Source: Scandinavium sp036271055 (lineage in GTDB: Bacteria > Pseudomonadota > Gammaproteobacteria > Enterobacterales > Enterobacteriaceae). Taken from it: DNA of 64,000 bases. Below the pieces are notes generated by a model. That model was not told the DNA's origin. It saw only the letters and a program-made list of their open reading frames with translations, and ran no database searches. Positions 35,243 to 45,068 of the stretch are shown here, piece by piece. Where the stretch lies: positions 22,830 through 86,829 of the forward strand of contig NZ_DATBBJ010000109.1 in the NCBI RefSeq assembly GCF_036271055.1. Direction: 5' to 3'. A program made the translations under genes and the position numbers. Every line of letters begins with the position of its first letter. Positions within the stretch are counted from its first letter, which is position 1.

Positions 35243-36655
35243 TTAATCCCTGATTTTCTTTTCCAGTTGCGTTAGCAGCGCAGGCTCCCAGTCGGAGAGC
35301 CCTATCTGCTTCCCTGCTCTTAACAGCAGCCGATAGTGTTGCTGTGCAAGTTGTGCCATCCCCGCTTTTTCCTGTAGCTGTACGCTCAGAAACTGACGGT
35401 AAAATTGGTCACGCGGTTCGCCCACAGAGAGCGATTCCAGATACAGTAAAGCGGGTACGATCCCTTGCTCTTCGAATAATTGATGTGCCGTCTGCGATTC
35501 TTCATGAATGTGACTGCCCCCTCTCTGCTCAGTGGCAGAGGGTGCTTCCAGCCACATCCGAGTGGCATCGGCGATAAAAGGCATGTGGTCGTTGAAACAT
35601 AAAGAGTGCAGCATAGGCAGGCGTTCCAGAAACCGAACGGTTTCTTCACGAATAACCAGAGCCACCTCTTCATAACCCAGCAGCAGAGCTATCTGGGCGG
35701 AAAGGTAATGTCCATCGAGCCAGTAGGGCGCTAACAACAGACTCTTTTCCACCTGCTGCCAAAGCGGTAAATCCGCTCCTTTCAAACGAGCCTGATAATC
35801 TGCAACCATATCAACAGGTACACCCGCGAGTTGAGTTCTTCCGCCGCTGTCAGCCTGTGGCGCCGCGGTAATGGTATGCCAGACTGCATGACGTCTTATG
35901 CGGTAGCCTAAAGGCAATGAGGGCTGGGCCTCGCAGAGCAGGTTGGCCACTTTCAACAATGAATCACGCCAGGCTTTGTCGTCACGGTTATCGATGGTTA
36001 TCGGTGGCATCAATGCAGACGAATGCGTGTTCTTATTCGTCTCAACGGCTACTTGCCCCTGTGATGCATGTGCGGTATCAGGCTCAGAATGCTCAGGCAA
36101 AGAGGGCGAGATTTCGACATTGTTGAAAGCGCGTTGGTATTGCGCGATGAGATTTTCTGTCGCCTGACCTAATATTGGCGAACCGTTTTCTTGCCAGTGC
36201 TGTCGTAATGTTGCCAATCCGGCAAGTAGCTGGTCACTCTGAACGGCATCTTTTCCTTCTGTAAACAACGCCATACCACTCTCAAACCGTTTCAATACCT
36301 GTAAAGCAAGCCTTTGTTTTTGTATGGCATTTTGTGGCGACGCCACTGTCCAAAAATGCTCTACGTAGATCACCAAAAGACGCACGGCTAAAACAGTATT
36401 ACCGGCATGCTGGAAGATGCGAAGCAGGTGTGCCAGCAAACGGAAATCTTTACTTTCTGTCGCCAGCAATCGCAAGCCACGGCGTTGAATTTCCGGAATA
36501 TCCAGTTTGCCGTGAGCAAGGGCCCCCAGATTGACGATTTCACTGTCGATATAGTCCCAGTCAGGATTGTCATCGCACAGGGTTGAAGCCTGTTTTTCCA
36601 GTGGGATCGTTTCCAGCAAATGCGAAATCCAGACATCGGGGCTACGCAAATTCAT
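35243..36655 (-). CDS. tssA: T6SS assembly protein TssA (VasJ-like)
   Basis: 470 residues from MNLRSPDVWI. This ATG lies seven bases after AAGGAG; the ATG two codons before is too close to that site. The ImpA_N domain at the start (DVWISHLLETIPLEKQASTL, DDNPDWDYIDSEI) is followed by the VasJ-type C-terminal half (LPLGYRIRRHAVWHTI, AQIALLLGYEEVAL). TssA caps the baseplate and primes tail polymerisation. It lies 11 bp after the tagO gene. Confidence 0.9.
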   Translation of the reverse strand: MNLRSPDVWISHLLETIPLEKQASTLCDDNPDWDYIDSEIVNLGALAHGKLDIPEIQRRGLRLLATESKDFRLLAHLLRIFQHAGNTVLAVRLLVIYVEHFWTVASPQNAIQKQRLALQVLKRFESGMALFTEGKDAVQSDQLLAGLATLRQHWQENGSPILGQATENLIAQYQRAFNNVEISPSLPEHSEPDTAHASQGQVAVETNKNTHSSALMPPITIDNRDDKAWRDSLLKVANLLCEAQPSLPLGYRIRRHAVWHTITAAPQADSGGRTQLAGVPVDMVADYQARLKGADLPLWQQVEKSLLLAPYWLDGHYLSAQIALLLGYEEVALVIREETVRFLERLPMLHSLCFNDHMPFIADATRMWLEAPSATEQRGGSHIHEESQTAHQLFEEQGIVPALLYLESLSVGEPRDQFYRQFLSVQLQEKAGMAQLAQQHYRLLLRAGKQIGLSDWEPALLTQLEKKIRD

Positions 36656-36666
36656 ACTCATGCTCC

Positions 36667-37356
36667 TTATTGCCCGGCCCAATGGCAGGCTTCCCGCAAT
36701 GGCGCGATTGCCTGCGCCAGCCCATCGATATCAAAAGTGAGTTTTCCAGCACTGTCGCCTGATCCAATAACCATCGTCAGTGTTTTACCACCAAACAGTT
36801 GCTTGATTTCATCAATGCCAGATAGCCCACGACTGGATTCCAGCAGGAGGCCGTTTTCACGAATAAACCAGTGGCTACGAATCTGCCGACCATCAACATC
36901 CAGTGTGATCGCCAGATCATTGCCTTCCCGCTCCTTCATCAGGGCAACCTGCATTCGGGTAATATTGTCTACACAACTGAATGCAAGAATGGGACGCGGG
37001 GGTACATTGCCAATCGCCGGAGTCGTAATAAGGACCGTCGGATGTTCACCCGTGGTCTGGATCATCAGTAACTGAGTCGTGTTGCCCGAGCGTTGCTTCT
37101 CTTGAGTGAGCGCACGCATCCGTGACTCACCGTCGTAGCGAGCTTTGACTAGCGCCCCCTCAAACCCCATGTGTTCTGGTGTCAGAAGATGGTCATAGCA
37201 ATCCAGGCGTTCAAGTGCTGCTGCAACCTGACGGCAGGACTGCATCGCTTGTAAGGTTGTGCCCGGTTCCCCCTGACTGCCAGCAAACGCTTCCCCGACG
37301 CAAATCGAGAGGGCGACTAAAATTATTGCCATCAACCCACTGGAAACTATTCGCAT
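36667..37356 (-). CDS. tagO: T6SS-associated protein TagO/VasI
   Basis: 229 residues with a Sec signal peptide (about 1-25, cleavage at AFA-GS). The VasI family pattern is visible: CRQVAAALERLDCYDHL after the signal, RMQVALMKEREGNDLAITLD and SHWFIRENGLLLESSRGL. A periplasmic accessory of unknown exact role in T6SS. The start overlaps the end of clpV by 10 bases. In Vibrio VAS the order is clpV-vasH-vasI; here vasH is missing and vasI follows clpV directly. Confidence 0.88.
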   Translation of the reverse strand: MRIVSSGLMAIILVALSICVGEAFAGSQGEPGTTLQAMQSCRQVAAALERLDCYDHLLTPEHMGFEGALVKARYDGESRMRALTQEKQRSGNTTQLLMIQTTGEHPTVLITTPAIGNVPPRPILAFSCVDNITRMQVALMKEREGNDLAITLDVDGRQIRSHWFIRENGLLLESSRGLSGIDEIKQLFGGKTLTMVIGSGDSAGKLTFDIDGLAQAIAPLREACHWAGQ

Positions 37357-40016
37357 AGAACACTTTCACCTTTAACGGCAGAAGCGATGACATCCGGAGT
37401 TTCTTCGATTGCGGCCGTGAAATTGCCGCCCACTGTAGTCAAATGAATACGGGAGATAGACTTATCCGCCGCTATTTTATGCAGCAATAAAAGCGACAAT
37501 GGTGGCAACATTTCCCCGTCAATAATTGACTCCAACATACGTGCACCATTTTCTGCCCGCGTAACTCGGCCCATAATTTCATCAGTGACGCTCGGTTCGA
37601 TAATGACCTCCGCATCAAAACGACGTCGAAGAACGTTTTCCAGACGCACCAGCTTTCCGGAAATGATGTCGGCGAGAGTGTCATTTGTAAGAGGCAAGTA
37701 GGGGATCACTTCCATGCGAGCCAACAGCGCTGGTTTAAAGAAATCGGCCAGTATCGGATAAAGCGCCTCTGTCATAACGTCTGGATTTTCAGCGTGTTCA
37801 ACAATGACCTGATACCCCAAATTTGAGGTCAGGAAGAAAACGATGTTTTTACAATCGATAAGCCGTCCTTCGCCATCCGCCATTTCACCTTTGTCGAAGG
37901 CCTGATAGAAAAGATTCAGCACATCCGGATGGGCTTTCTCGACCTCATCCAACAGCACAACCGAATAAGGTTTTTGTCGAATGGCTTCCGTCAATACGCC
38001 ACCTTCACCATAGCCGACGTAACCCGGTGGTGAGCCAATCAGGCGCGAAACAGTGTGTTTTTCCTGAAATTCGGACATGTTGATGGTCGTAAGATACTGA
38101 CGGCCGCCATAAAGCAGTTCTGCCAGCTGTAATACAGTTTCGGTCTTGCCAACACCACTCGGCCCGGCGAGTAGAAATGCCCCAAGCGGGCGACCGGGAC
38201 GACGCAAATCTGCACGAGCTGTGAGCAAGTGTTTATGCAGGTGCTGAATAGCCAGAGATTGGCCTTTGATAGTCTCACCGAGCCATTGCGGTAAATCGGT
38301 AATGACTGACATTTCATTCTGCGAGAGGCGATTCAACGGCACACCTGTCCACTCAGCAATTACGGCAGCTATCTGTTTTTTATCTACATGGGCCGATACC
38401 AGCAACTGTGTTCGATGCAAATCAGCAAGTTCAGCGCTGAGTTGAGCCAACTGTTCGGCGGGTGCGAAGTTTGAAGAAATCGCCTCAGTTGACGTGGCAT
38501 CCGCCTCCTCCAGCAACTGCTGGCGTAGTGAAATTATCGCCTGAACCAACGCCTGCTGTTTGGTCCATGCAGCCTCCATGCACTGAAGCTCATTACGCAC
38601 CGTTTCATGTTGCTCCTGGATCTCATCCAGGCGAGTTGAATCTGAGCACAGGCCAATACGGATTTCGCGTGTAAGCTGACGAATTTCTGTTTCGTGTTGA
38701 TGGCATTGCGTAGTGAGAGCTGACATTTGCTTCGGTGGCGATGAAAGATTGATCGCCACTCTTGCACAGGCGGTATCCAGAACATCTATCGCCTTATCCG
38801 GCAATTGACGCCCTGAGAGGTAGCGTTCGCTTAGACTGGCCGCAGCCTGTAAAGCTTCATCATCGATCAACACGCCATGAGCCTGCTCATAAACTGCTGA
38901 CAGACCGCGTAAAATAATCGTGGCTTCTGCGGCCGTCGGCTCGCCGACTTTTACAAGCTGGAAACGACGCGACAGAGCCGCATCTTTCTCAAAATATTTT
39001 TTGTATTCGCTCCAGGTCGTGGCCGCAATTGTTTTGAGTTCGCCACGGGCCAATGCCGGCTTGAGGAGGTTCGAGATATCAAGACCACCCTGCTGGTTTC
39101 CGGCCCCGATTAACGTATGCGCTTCATCGATAAACAAAATAACGGGAACAGGCGATGAAATCACTTCGCTCATCAGCCCTTTAAACCGTTTCTCAAATTC
39201 CCCCTTTACCGATGCTCCTGCCTGCAACGCGCCCAAATCCAGGGTCATAATATCGGTGTGTCTGAGCTTTTCCGGAACGTGGCCCGCGATAATACGTAAC
39301 GCCAGTCCTTCAATTAACGCACTTTTTCCGACGCCCGCCTCTCCCACTACCACAGGATTATTTTTGCGACGACGGCAAAGAATATCGATCATCAGATCGA
39401 TTTCGTTATCACGACATAACACGGGGTCAAGTCGCCCATTACGGGCATCTTCGGTCATATTTTTTGCATATCGCGCCAGAAAACTGTCGCCATTATCTTT
39501 GGCAACCGATGCAGAACTACCGTCGCAATTTAGCGCGACTGATTCCGCAGATTCCCGCGTCCATTCTTCGAAATCTTGCTGCAGCCTATCGCGGTTAATC
39601 CCGGTCAACAACCGAGCGGCCGCTGGCGAAATATAGCGTAGGGGTGCATGTAGCAACGCGAGCAAGAGTACGCCGCCTCGCAATTGAGTCATTTGCATCT
39701 CGGCTGATGCGAGTAACCAGCCATCCTTGAGCCACTCCACCAGCATTGGTGAGAAAGCAGGATAACTCTCTGCGGCTCTCACGGAGGTATAGCTTTCTAC
39801 GGTCAATGCCTGCTTCAAACTCTCAAGCGTGATATCAGCCTGCTCAGTAATGACCCGCAGATCACTGCGTGTCATAGCCAACATTTGCAGCAACACATGA
39901 CTCACGGTGATTTCTGTCGCCTGCTGTGCCATACACGCCGAAGCGGCCATTTCCAGCGACTGTTTAGTGAAGGTATTAAGCTGCTTAACCAGCGTAGCCA
40001 AATCAATCTGAATCAT
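37347..40016 (-). CDS. clpV: T6SS AAA+ ATPase ClpV (TssH)
   Basis: 889 residues. A Clp_N-like N-terminal domain (about 1-160) binds the contracted sheath. AAA1 has Walker A GEAGVGKS at 225-232 and Walker B LFIDEAHTLIG. A coiled-coil middle domain (about 430-530) follows. AAA2 has Walker A GPSGVGKT near 615 and Walker B VVLLDEVEKAHPDV. Pore loops such as GASVKGEFEKRF are present. ClpV recycles TssB/TssC sheath after firing. 9 bp after tssL. Confidence 0.97.
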   Translation of the reverse strand: MIQIDLATLVKQLNTFTKQSLEMAASACMAQQATEITVSHVLLQMLAMTRSDLRVITEQADITLESLKQALTVESYTSVRAAESYPAFSPMLVEWLKDGWLLASAEMQMTQLRGGVLLLALLHAPLRYISPAAARLLTGINRDRLQQDFEEWTRESAESVALNCDGSSASVAKDNGDSFLARYAKNMTEDARNGRLDPVLCRDNEIDLMIDILCRRRKNNPVVVGEAGVGKSALIEGLALRIIAGHVPEKLRHTDIMTLDLGALQAGASVKGEFEKRFKGLMSEVISSPVPVILFIDEAHTLIGAGNQQGGLDISNLLKPALARGELKTIAATTWSEYKKYFEKDAALSRRFQLVKVGEPTAAEATIILRGLSAVYEQAHGVLIDDEALQAAASLSERYLSGRQLPDKAIDVLDTACARVAINLSSPPKQMSALTTQCHQHETEIRQLTREIRIGLCSDSTRLDEIQEQHETVRNELQCMEAAWTKQQALVQAIISLRQQLLEEADATSTEAISSNFAPAEQLAQLSAELADLHRTQLLVSAHVDKKQIAAVIAEWTGVPLNRLSQNEMSVITDLPQWLGETIKGQSLAIQHLHKHLLTARADLRRPGRPLGAFLLAGPSGVGKTETVLQLAELLYGGRQYLTTINMSEFQEKHTVSRLIGSPPGYVGYGEGGVLTEAIRQKPYSVVLLDEVEKAHPDVLNLFYQAFDKGEMADGEGRLIDCKNIVFFLTSNLGYQVIVEHAENPDVMTEALYPILADFFKPALLARMEVIPYLPLTNDTLADIISGKLVRLENVLRRRFDAEVIIEPSVTDEIMGRVTRAENGARMLESIIDGEMLPPLSLLLLHKIAADKSISRIHLTTVGGNFTAAIEETPDVIASAVKGESVLCE

Positions 40017-40025
40017 AAGGTATCC

Positions 40026-40838
40026 TTACCTGGCAAGAAGACGGTTTAACTGATGGAGAATGTCCTGAGTTTGCGCATCGAGGCGCAACAGATAAAACAG
40101 ATAAACCAGCACTAAAACGACGGCAGAGCCCAGGAAAACATGCTTGATCGTCAGGCGCGTAATTAAGCGATATAAATTATCCTGCGATTTGTTGTCCTGA
40201 TGCAGCAGCGGAAAAGGTGCATCACCCCGTAGTCCATGTAAAACATGGTGGAGTCGACGATAAATTTGCTCGAACTCATCCTGCCCTTGCTGCGCAACTT
40301 TGTAGCGTCCACGAAAACCCAACGAGAAACAGAGGTATAAGAATTCCAGTAAATCCTGATAACGTTTAGGCTCGCGCATCAGGCGTTCCAGCAAAATAAA
40401 CACCTTCTCGCCACCCCAGGCTTCATTATGGAAATGCACCAGCAGCGACTGTTTTATCCATTCATTTTTGTTTGACCAGCCGTTGCCCAACGCAGCTTCA
40501 TCAATGAAAGTGCAAAGAATGTAGCGAAATGAAACGATGATTCCAGGCTCATAACCTTGTTCTTGCAGGAGTTGTTCTACAGCCTGAACATCGGTGACAA
40601 CCTGCGCAAACAGATGGTCTGGCATTGCGTTGCTGTTCATTCCAGCGAGACGCATCACCATCCCAAGCAGGGGCGTTGCGGCATCAATCATCGGGTTGAG
40701 GCTATTACCTCGCAGCGTGAGTGAATAGTGCCGCTCACAGCCCCCTTCGCTGTCAAAAAATCCTCGCGTCTGTGCCGGATAATCACTCATGCTGGGATCG
40801 TTAATTTCAGCAGCAAAAGGGCCAATGTGTTCACTCAT
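40026..40838 (-). CDS. tssL: T6SS inner-membrane protein TssL (DotU/VasF)
   Basis: 270 residues. A cytoplasmic DotU helical domain (SLRGNSLNPMIDAATPLLGM, YILCTFIDEAALGNGWSNKN, FLYLCFSLGFRGRY, all family hallmarks) precedes a single C-terminal membrane segment at about 231-251 (FLGSAVVLVLVYLFYLL). There is no peptidoglycan-binding OmpA extension. Forms the membrane complex with TssM and TssJ. 4 bp after tssK. Confidence 0.95.
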   Translation of the reverse strand: MSEHIGPFAAEINDPSMSDYPAQTRGFFDSEGGCERHYSLTLRGNSLNPMIDAATPLLGMVMRLAGMNSNAMPDHLFAQVVTDVQAVEQLLQEQGYEPGIIVSFRYILCTFIDEAALGNGWSNKNEWIKQSLLVHFHNEAWGGEKVFILLERLMREPKRYQDLLEFLYLCFSLGFRGRYKVAQQGQDEFEQIYRRLHHVLHGLRGDAPFPLLHQDNKSQDNLYRLITRLTIKHVFLGSAVVLVLVYLFYLLRLDAQTQDILHQLNRLLAR

Positions 40839-40842
40839 GGCC

Positions 40843-42186
40843 TTAATTCCTTATTGCCCACAGTTGTAAATCCAGTTCCGGGAACGTGCCGGAAATATGT
40901 AATGCCAAAGCGCCCGCTTTCACCACGTCTTGCCAGGCCCCTGCCCCCTTCTCCAGTTCAAAGTAGACATATCCATCGTGATAAGGCAGTTGACGGGGGG
41001 CAGCGGTGAGCGAGCGCAAAGGAACCCCAGGAACCTGTACGCTAACCACATTGCGAATTTTGTCAGTGGCTGCAATTTTGGACTGTTGGGTAAATTGAAG
41101 GATTATCTGGTTATGCGGCATCCGCGCCCGAACGGCCAGGATGAAAGAGCCAGATTGAAGCAACATTGGGTCGTTGACCGTCGCGAGATAAACACCGTCG
41201 GTGAAAATAAGCGGTAGGTTCTGCGCTCGCGGTTGTAGAACAATATTGAGCGCCCGACGAAGTTCCGGGATCACCGTTTTAAATGACAAGGTGAGATCGT
41301 GATGGTTATAAATATCCACGGTACAGGGTAAACGGCTGTTTTCCGTGAAGGTCATCAATTCGCCCAATAAGCGCACCAGATCCAAATAAAAAACTTCGGG
41401 ATGTAAGGTATGAAGATGGGAGCGGTGGGTAAAATGCATTTGGCTGCGGTTAAGCATTTGTAGCATCATAAACTCCGCCACATCAGCAATACCGCTCTGC
41501 TCAGGTGATCCAATACGTTTAGCCAGGTCGGCGGCCCGGGTAGCAATAAGCCCCTGAATTTCGCCGATAAAACGATCCAGAACATGGCTGACACGTAACG
41601 TCTGGCAAGTGGGAATGAAACTCTCGTCCAGCACCAGTGCGCCCCCCGAAATTCGATTGCGGATCCTGCATAGAGGGAGTGTAATCATCGCACTCAGATC
41701 TTCTGCGCCGCTGACAATTTTTGGCGTCAACTGCCCAAGCGTCAGCGTTTGTACATCACCACCATCCGTGTGCAAATCTCGGATGTCCGCAAGGCTGACA
41801 CTGTACCGGTCAGTGCTCTGACCAGAACTTTTCAACCCTTTAATTTCATTAATCACGCCACTCATAATCGGTAGCGCCAGGTAAAGTTCGTGGCTCTCGG
41901 GTGTGGCTAAAGCATCCGGAACAAAAGGAACAGGCAGCAGATCCTGGTCAGGGATGGAGAAAACAGTTCCGTCTGGCATGCACCCTACCGCGCGGTCAAT
42001 CATGACTTTACCCTGCGCAAGCAGTTCGGTATTTAATGACAGTTCGGTAAATCCCCAGGCAAAATCCCCTAAGGCATCCAGTCGTTCGCCAAGAATATAA
42101 TCACTATGGCGCTGCTGTTGCTGGAAGTGCTGCGGTAGCGCAAACATGCCTTCCTGCCAGAGAACCCTGTTTTTCATTGTCGCCAT
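40843..42186 (-). CDS. tssK: T6SS baseplate protein TssK (VasE)
   Basis: 447 residues from MATMKNRVLWQEGMF; the ATG at 42184-42186 is better placed relative to the GAGGA inside the tssJ end than the GTG two codons earlier. Family motifs: LWQEGMFALPQHFQQQQRHS, YLALPIMSG, FLDL-like VFYLDLVRLLGELMTF. TssK links the baseplate to TssL/TssM. Only a few bases separate it from tssJ, so translation is likely coupled. Confidence 0.95.
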   Translation of the reverse strand: MATMKNRVLWQEGMFALPQHFQQQQRHSDYILGERLDALGDFAWGFTELSLNTELLAQGKVMIDRAVGCMPDGTVFSIPDQDLLPVPFVPDALATPESHELYLALPIMSGVINEIKGLKSSGQSTDRYSVSLADIRDLHTDGGDVQTLTLGQLTPKIVSGAEDLSAMITLPLCRIRNRISGGALVLDESFIPTCQTLRVSHVLDRFIGEIQGLIATRAADLAKRIGSPEQSGIADVAEFMMLQMLNRSQMHFTHRSHLHTLHPEVFYLDLVRLLGELMTFTENSRLPCTVDIYNHHDLTLSFKTVIPELRRALNIVLQPRAQNLPLIFTDGVYLATVNDPMLLQSGSFILAVRARMPHNQIILQFTQQSKIAATDKIRNVVSVQVPGVPLRSLTAAPRQLPYHDGYVYFELEKGAGAWQDVVKAGALALHISGTFPELDLQLWAIRN

Positions 42187-42188
42187 CG

Positions 42189-42719
42189 TCACTGTTCCTC
42201 TTTTTTCATTTCAATACTGCTCTGCCGTACATGCACAAGCAGGCTGTAATGGTGTCCTGTGCCTTCAACCGGCTCGATGCTTTTCCATTGCGACGTTTGG
42301 TCATCGGAAAAATAAGCCACTACACCAATAAACTGTGTTTTTTCATCCATGTTGGCTGAGGGCAATGTTTTGACGGTATCGGGTAACAGGGTGAAATCCT
42401 GGTGGTCGATATAATTTTTCCCCAGCGCATCCGGTAAAGGCGTAGTGGCTATTTGGTCGTAATCAGCTGCCTGAAGCTTTGAATCGTCACTGAGATAAAT
42501 AAGCTGAACATCTATCGGTGCAGGTTCACCCTCTGCATTTGCATTGCTCTCCGGTTCAGTCAGCAACGTCACAACAATGTCAGAGGGCTGCTCCGCTGGT
42601 TTTCCAACCTGGACATCGGGATTGCTTATCACCTGACCGAGCTTTTTGGCGGTCTCACAACCGGTTAAATTCCCGACCAGTACAACCAATACGCAGAGCA
42701 GGAAGAAATGCAGCTTCAT
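42189..42719 (-). CDS. tssJ: T6SS outer-membrane lipoprotein TssJ (VasD)
   Basis: 176 residues with a lipoprotein signal (lipobox LTGC, Cys21; Glu at +2, consistent with the outer membrane). The TssJ beta-sandwich has IDVQLIYLSDDSKLQAADYD and KTQFIGVVAYF. It anchors the TssM periplasmic domain to the outer membrane. The start overlaps the tagH stop by 4 bases (ATGA). Confidence 0.93.
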   Translation of the reverse strand: MKLHFFLLCVLVVLVGNLTGCETAKKLGQVISNPDVQVGKPAEQPSDIVVTLLTEPESNANAEGEPAPIDVQLIYLSDDSKLQAADYDQIATTPLPDALGKNYIDHQDFTLLPDTVKTLPSANMDEKTQFIGVVAYFSDDQTSQWKSIEPVEGTGHHYSLLVHVRQSSIEMKKEEQ

Positions 42720-44017
42720 GCATCTTGCTCCCGCTGTTTCTCACGTAGCGTTCGGTCGTATACCTGGGCATAAACTTCGTTAAACAACATGGCGAAGCCT
42801 TGCTGCCGATCCGAGGCCAATTCATCGTAATAATGGCTATACATCTGCCATGCGCCGGCATCATCCAGCGCATGACGCAGCTCGTGGCTGCGTCGGTACT
42901 GCACAAATCGACGCATTAAATTTTGTGGCGAGAAAGCGTCGAGCATGACTTGCAGGGCTTCAGCGATCGCTGCCCCATTCGCTTCTTCGTGATGGCGAAT
43001 ATTGCGCAAACTTTCACGAATGGCTGCAGGGGCCGCAAGATGTACCGGGCTTTTCCCTTCAGCAAACATCACATCCAACACAGTGGAATAGTTCAGATTT
43101 AACCGTAGAGGGTTATCCTCTAACGGCCGTAAATGCTTATCGGAAAGACTGTTTTGACTGTGCTGTAAATCGAGTAAGCCCTGAACTGCGGCCTGCAATG
43201 CACGTCCGGCTTCCTCCAGAAATGCATCTGCATCCTGAGAATTTCGTACCGAGAGTGAACTCCCAAGACCACGTAATAATGGCGTCAACGCAAGATGTCT
43301 TTGCGTAATGTCCTCTGCCTCGAACTCATCATCGTCTCGTGGATTTGCATAAACGGGGGGTAAATCCATAAAGGCAGTGTCGATTCCACCGTTTGGTTTC
43401 AGGTCCGATTGAGGAGCCCTGTGACTTCGCGATGAAAAGCGATCTTGTTCATCTCTCGGCACCAGACTTTCCGTCTGCAAGACTTGCAAAGGATCAACAG
43501 AAAAAGCATTGGCGACAGTCGCACCTAACTGGTGACGATGTGGCATACCCGGATAGGCCGGCTGGTTATCCGTGGATAAAAGTGTATCTGCCAGAGAATC
43601 ATGACTATTGACGATACTTTCCGGCGCTGCCATCTGCTCTTCATAGCTAATCCGCTTGCCTTCATGAAGAAAGACCTTTAACACCAGCGCACCGAGGCTA
43701 ATCTCATCACCTTGCCGCAAACGAACTAAACCGGCATCGATAGACACAGGTGCCAGATTGATCATCATTCCAGGCATCAGGCTCTTCAGGCAGAAAGCAC
43801 CATCATGCAAAAGAATGGAGCAAGCTCGCCCGGCAATAGCGTCCGCTCTGTCTTGCACTAACCAATGACAACCTTCTGCATGACCAATATCGCCCCCGTC
43901 ATGGTTAAAGAGGCATTTTGCCGCGCGTCCACTCGCCAGTTCGTTACCGTTCATAACCTGTAACGTGAGAGATAACTCAGTCTGATGCTGTTTTTCGTCA
44001 GCCAAGGCTTGCTCCAT
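42716..44017 (-). CDS. tagH: T6SS FHA-domain protein TagH (VasC/Fha)
   Basis: 433 residues. The N-terminal FHA-type domain (about 15-115: CLFNHDGGDIGHAEGCHWLV, RLRQGDEISLGALVLKVF) normally binds phosphothreonine. The C-terminal helical region follows the type VI FHA family (EAGRALQAAVQGLLDLQHSQ, LLRGLGSSLSVRN). The canonical G-R-x-x-D of the FHA start appears here as GGDIGH, so phosphopeptide binding may be weakened. No PpkA/PppA kinase-phosphatase pair is present in the window. Role: assembly or regulation of the apparatus. Confidence 0.88.
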   Translation of the reverse strand: MEQALADEKQHQTELSLTLQVMNGNELASGRAAKCLFNHDGGDIGHAEGCHWLVQDRADAIAGRACSILLHDGAFCLKSLMPGMMINLAPVSIDAGLVRLRQGDEISLGALVLKVFLHEGKRISYEEQMAAPESIVNSHDSLADTLLSTDNQPAYPGMPHRHQLGATVANAFSVDPLQVLQTESLVPRDEQDRFSSRSHRAPQSDLKPNGGIDTAFMDLPPVYANPRDDDEFEAEDITQRHLALTPLLRGLGSSLSVRNSQDADAFLEEAGRALQAAVQGLLDLQHSQNSLSDKHLRPLEDNPLRLNLNYSTVLDVMFAEGKSPVHLAAPAAIRESLRNIRHHEEANGAAIAEALQVMLDAFSPQNLMRRFVQYRRSHELRHALDDAGAWQMYSHYYDELASDRQQGFAMLFNEVYAQVYDRTLREKQREQDA

Positions 44018-44021
44018 AAAA

Positions 44022-45068
44022 TTATTCCCTGATGTGGAGAGTGATAAACGGCGGCGATTTCGGCTGACTAATAAAACTCGTCCGCCCTAAGCAAGTATTT
44101 GCCTTTTCGCCTAATCGCATTTCTTTTGCCTGATCCGGTGCCAGGCACAGCACGAGATCCCATGCAAACTGATCACGCAGGAGGAATGAAATAAACATTT
44201 TTAGTGCCTGATGGTTTTCACCATCAGGCAGAAAGGTGAGGTAGCGAGCCATAGATAAACTGCCAATTTTCAGTAGAAACTTTCCACTGCGATCGGGTAC
44301 GCGCGCTCCCAGCGTAAAATTGACACCCAGAACCGATCGGCCAGGAATATAGCCCGCTGTTTTTGTCTTCGGATAACGTACGCCCAGCCGATTTTGTTGT
44401 GAGGGATTGATAGCTACCCTACGCAATTGCCAGTTTTCAAGGGATACATCGGGTAAATCAAAACAGTGGGACACCAAGTTACACACCACCTCGGGCGCTC
44501 GACCGGGTGTCGCCAAAATGCCGGCATAGGCCAGCATTTTGCTGTGATTGATGGCCAGAGTGTCACGGATGTGCTGATTACCAAGCCCAACCAATGCATA
44601 CATACGCTGTGAAAAGTGATCCGTTCCACCCTGTCGAAAACAGATGTGATAGCGGTACTTTCGCCAGGCGTGATAGACAAACTGCGTCCAACGATGGCTG
44701 AAGAGATCGAGAAAGGCGACCATTCCGTCCTCATTCTGCGCATCCTCTCTGGCCATCTGATCAAGGTAGTAACCGGGTAATGGAGACTGACTACCTGAAA
44801 GCCCTAAAAACCGTGTTGTCAGTAATAACTGACCGCGATGGTTGCGCTTGAGGGAGCTCAGATCGTTGCCAGGGAATGCAATGCTTGCATCTGACTGAAA
44901 CAACACCCTTTCCTGCTCGGGCGAAACCTGTAGCGAAGGCTCCCGTTCAGATTCACTGGCTTCGCGATACAGCGCTTCCATTAACACATAGAAATTGATT
45001 CCACGTAGACTCGTCTGAAACGAGCTGTCCGAGGCTACATCAGGGCGTGGTGACCGATGTGCTGCCAT
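44022..45068 (-). CDS. tssG: T6SS baseplate protein TssG (VasB)
   Basis: 348 residues from MAAHRSPRPDVAS. AGGAGG lies seven bases upstream of this ATG; a start 14 codons earlier has no such site. Family features: FYVLMEALYREASE near the start, FLGLSGSQSPLPGYYLDQM, FLDLFSHRWTQFVYHAWRKY (VgrG/baseplate wedge), ALVGLGNQHIRD. The start lies within the tssF end (34-base overlap). Forms the wedge with TssE, TssF and TssK. Confidence 0.93.
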   Translation of the reverse strand: MAAHRSPRPDVASDSSFQTSLRGINFYVLMEALYREASESEREPSLQVSPEQERVLFQSDASIAFPGNDLSSLKRNHRGQLLLTTRFLGLSGSQSPLPGYYLDQMAREDAQNEDGMVAFLDLFSHRWTQFVYHAWRKYRYHICFRQGGTDHFSQRMYALVGLGNQHIRDTLAINHSKMLAYAGILATPGRAPEVVCNLVSHCFDLPDVSLENWQLRRVAINPSQQNRLGVRYPKTKTAGYIPGRSVLGVNFTLGARVPDRSGKFLLKIGSLSMARYLTFLPDGENHQALKMFISFLLRDQFAWDLVLCLAPDQAKEMRLGEKANTCLGRTSFISQPKSPPFITLHIRE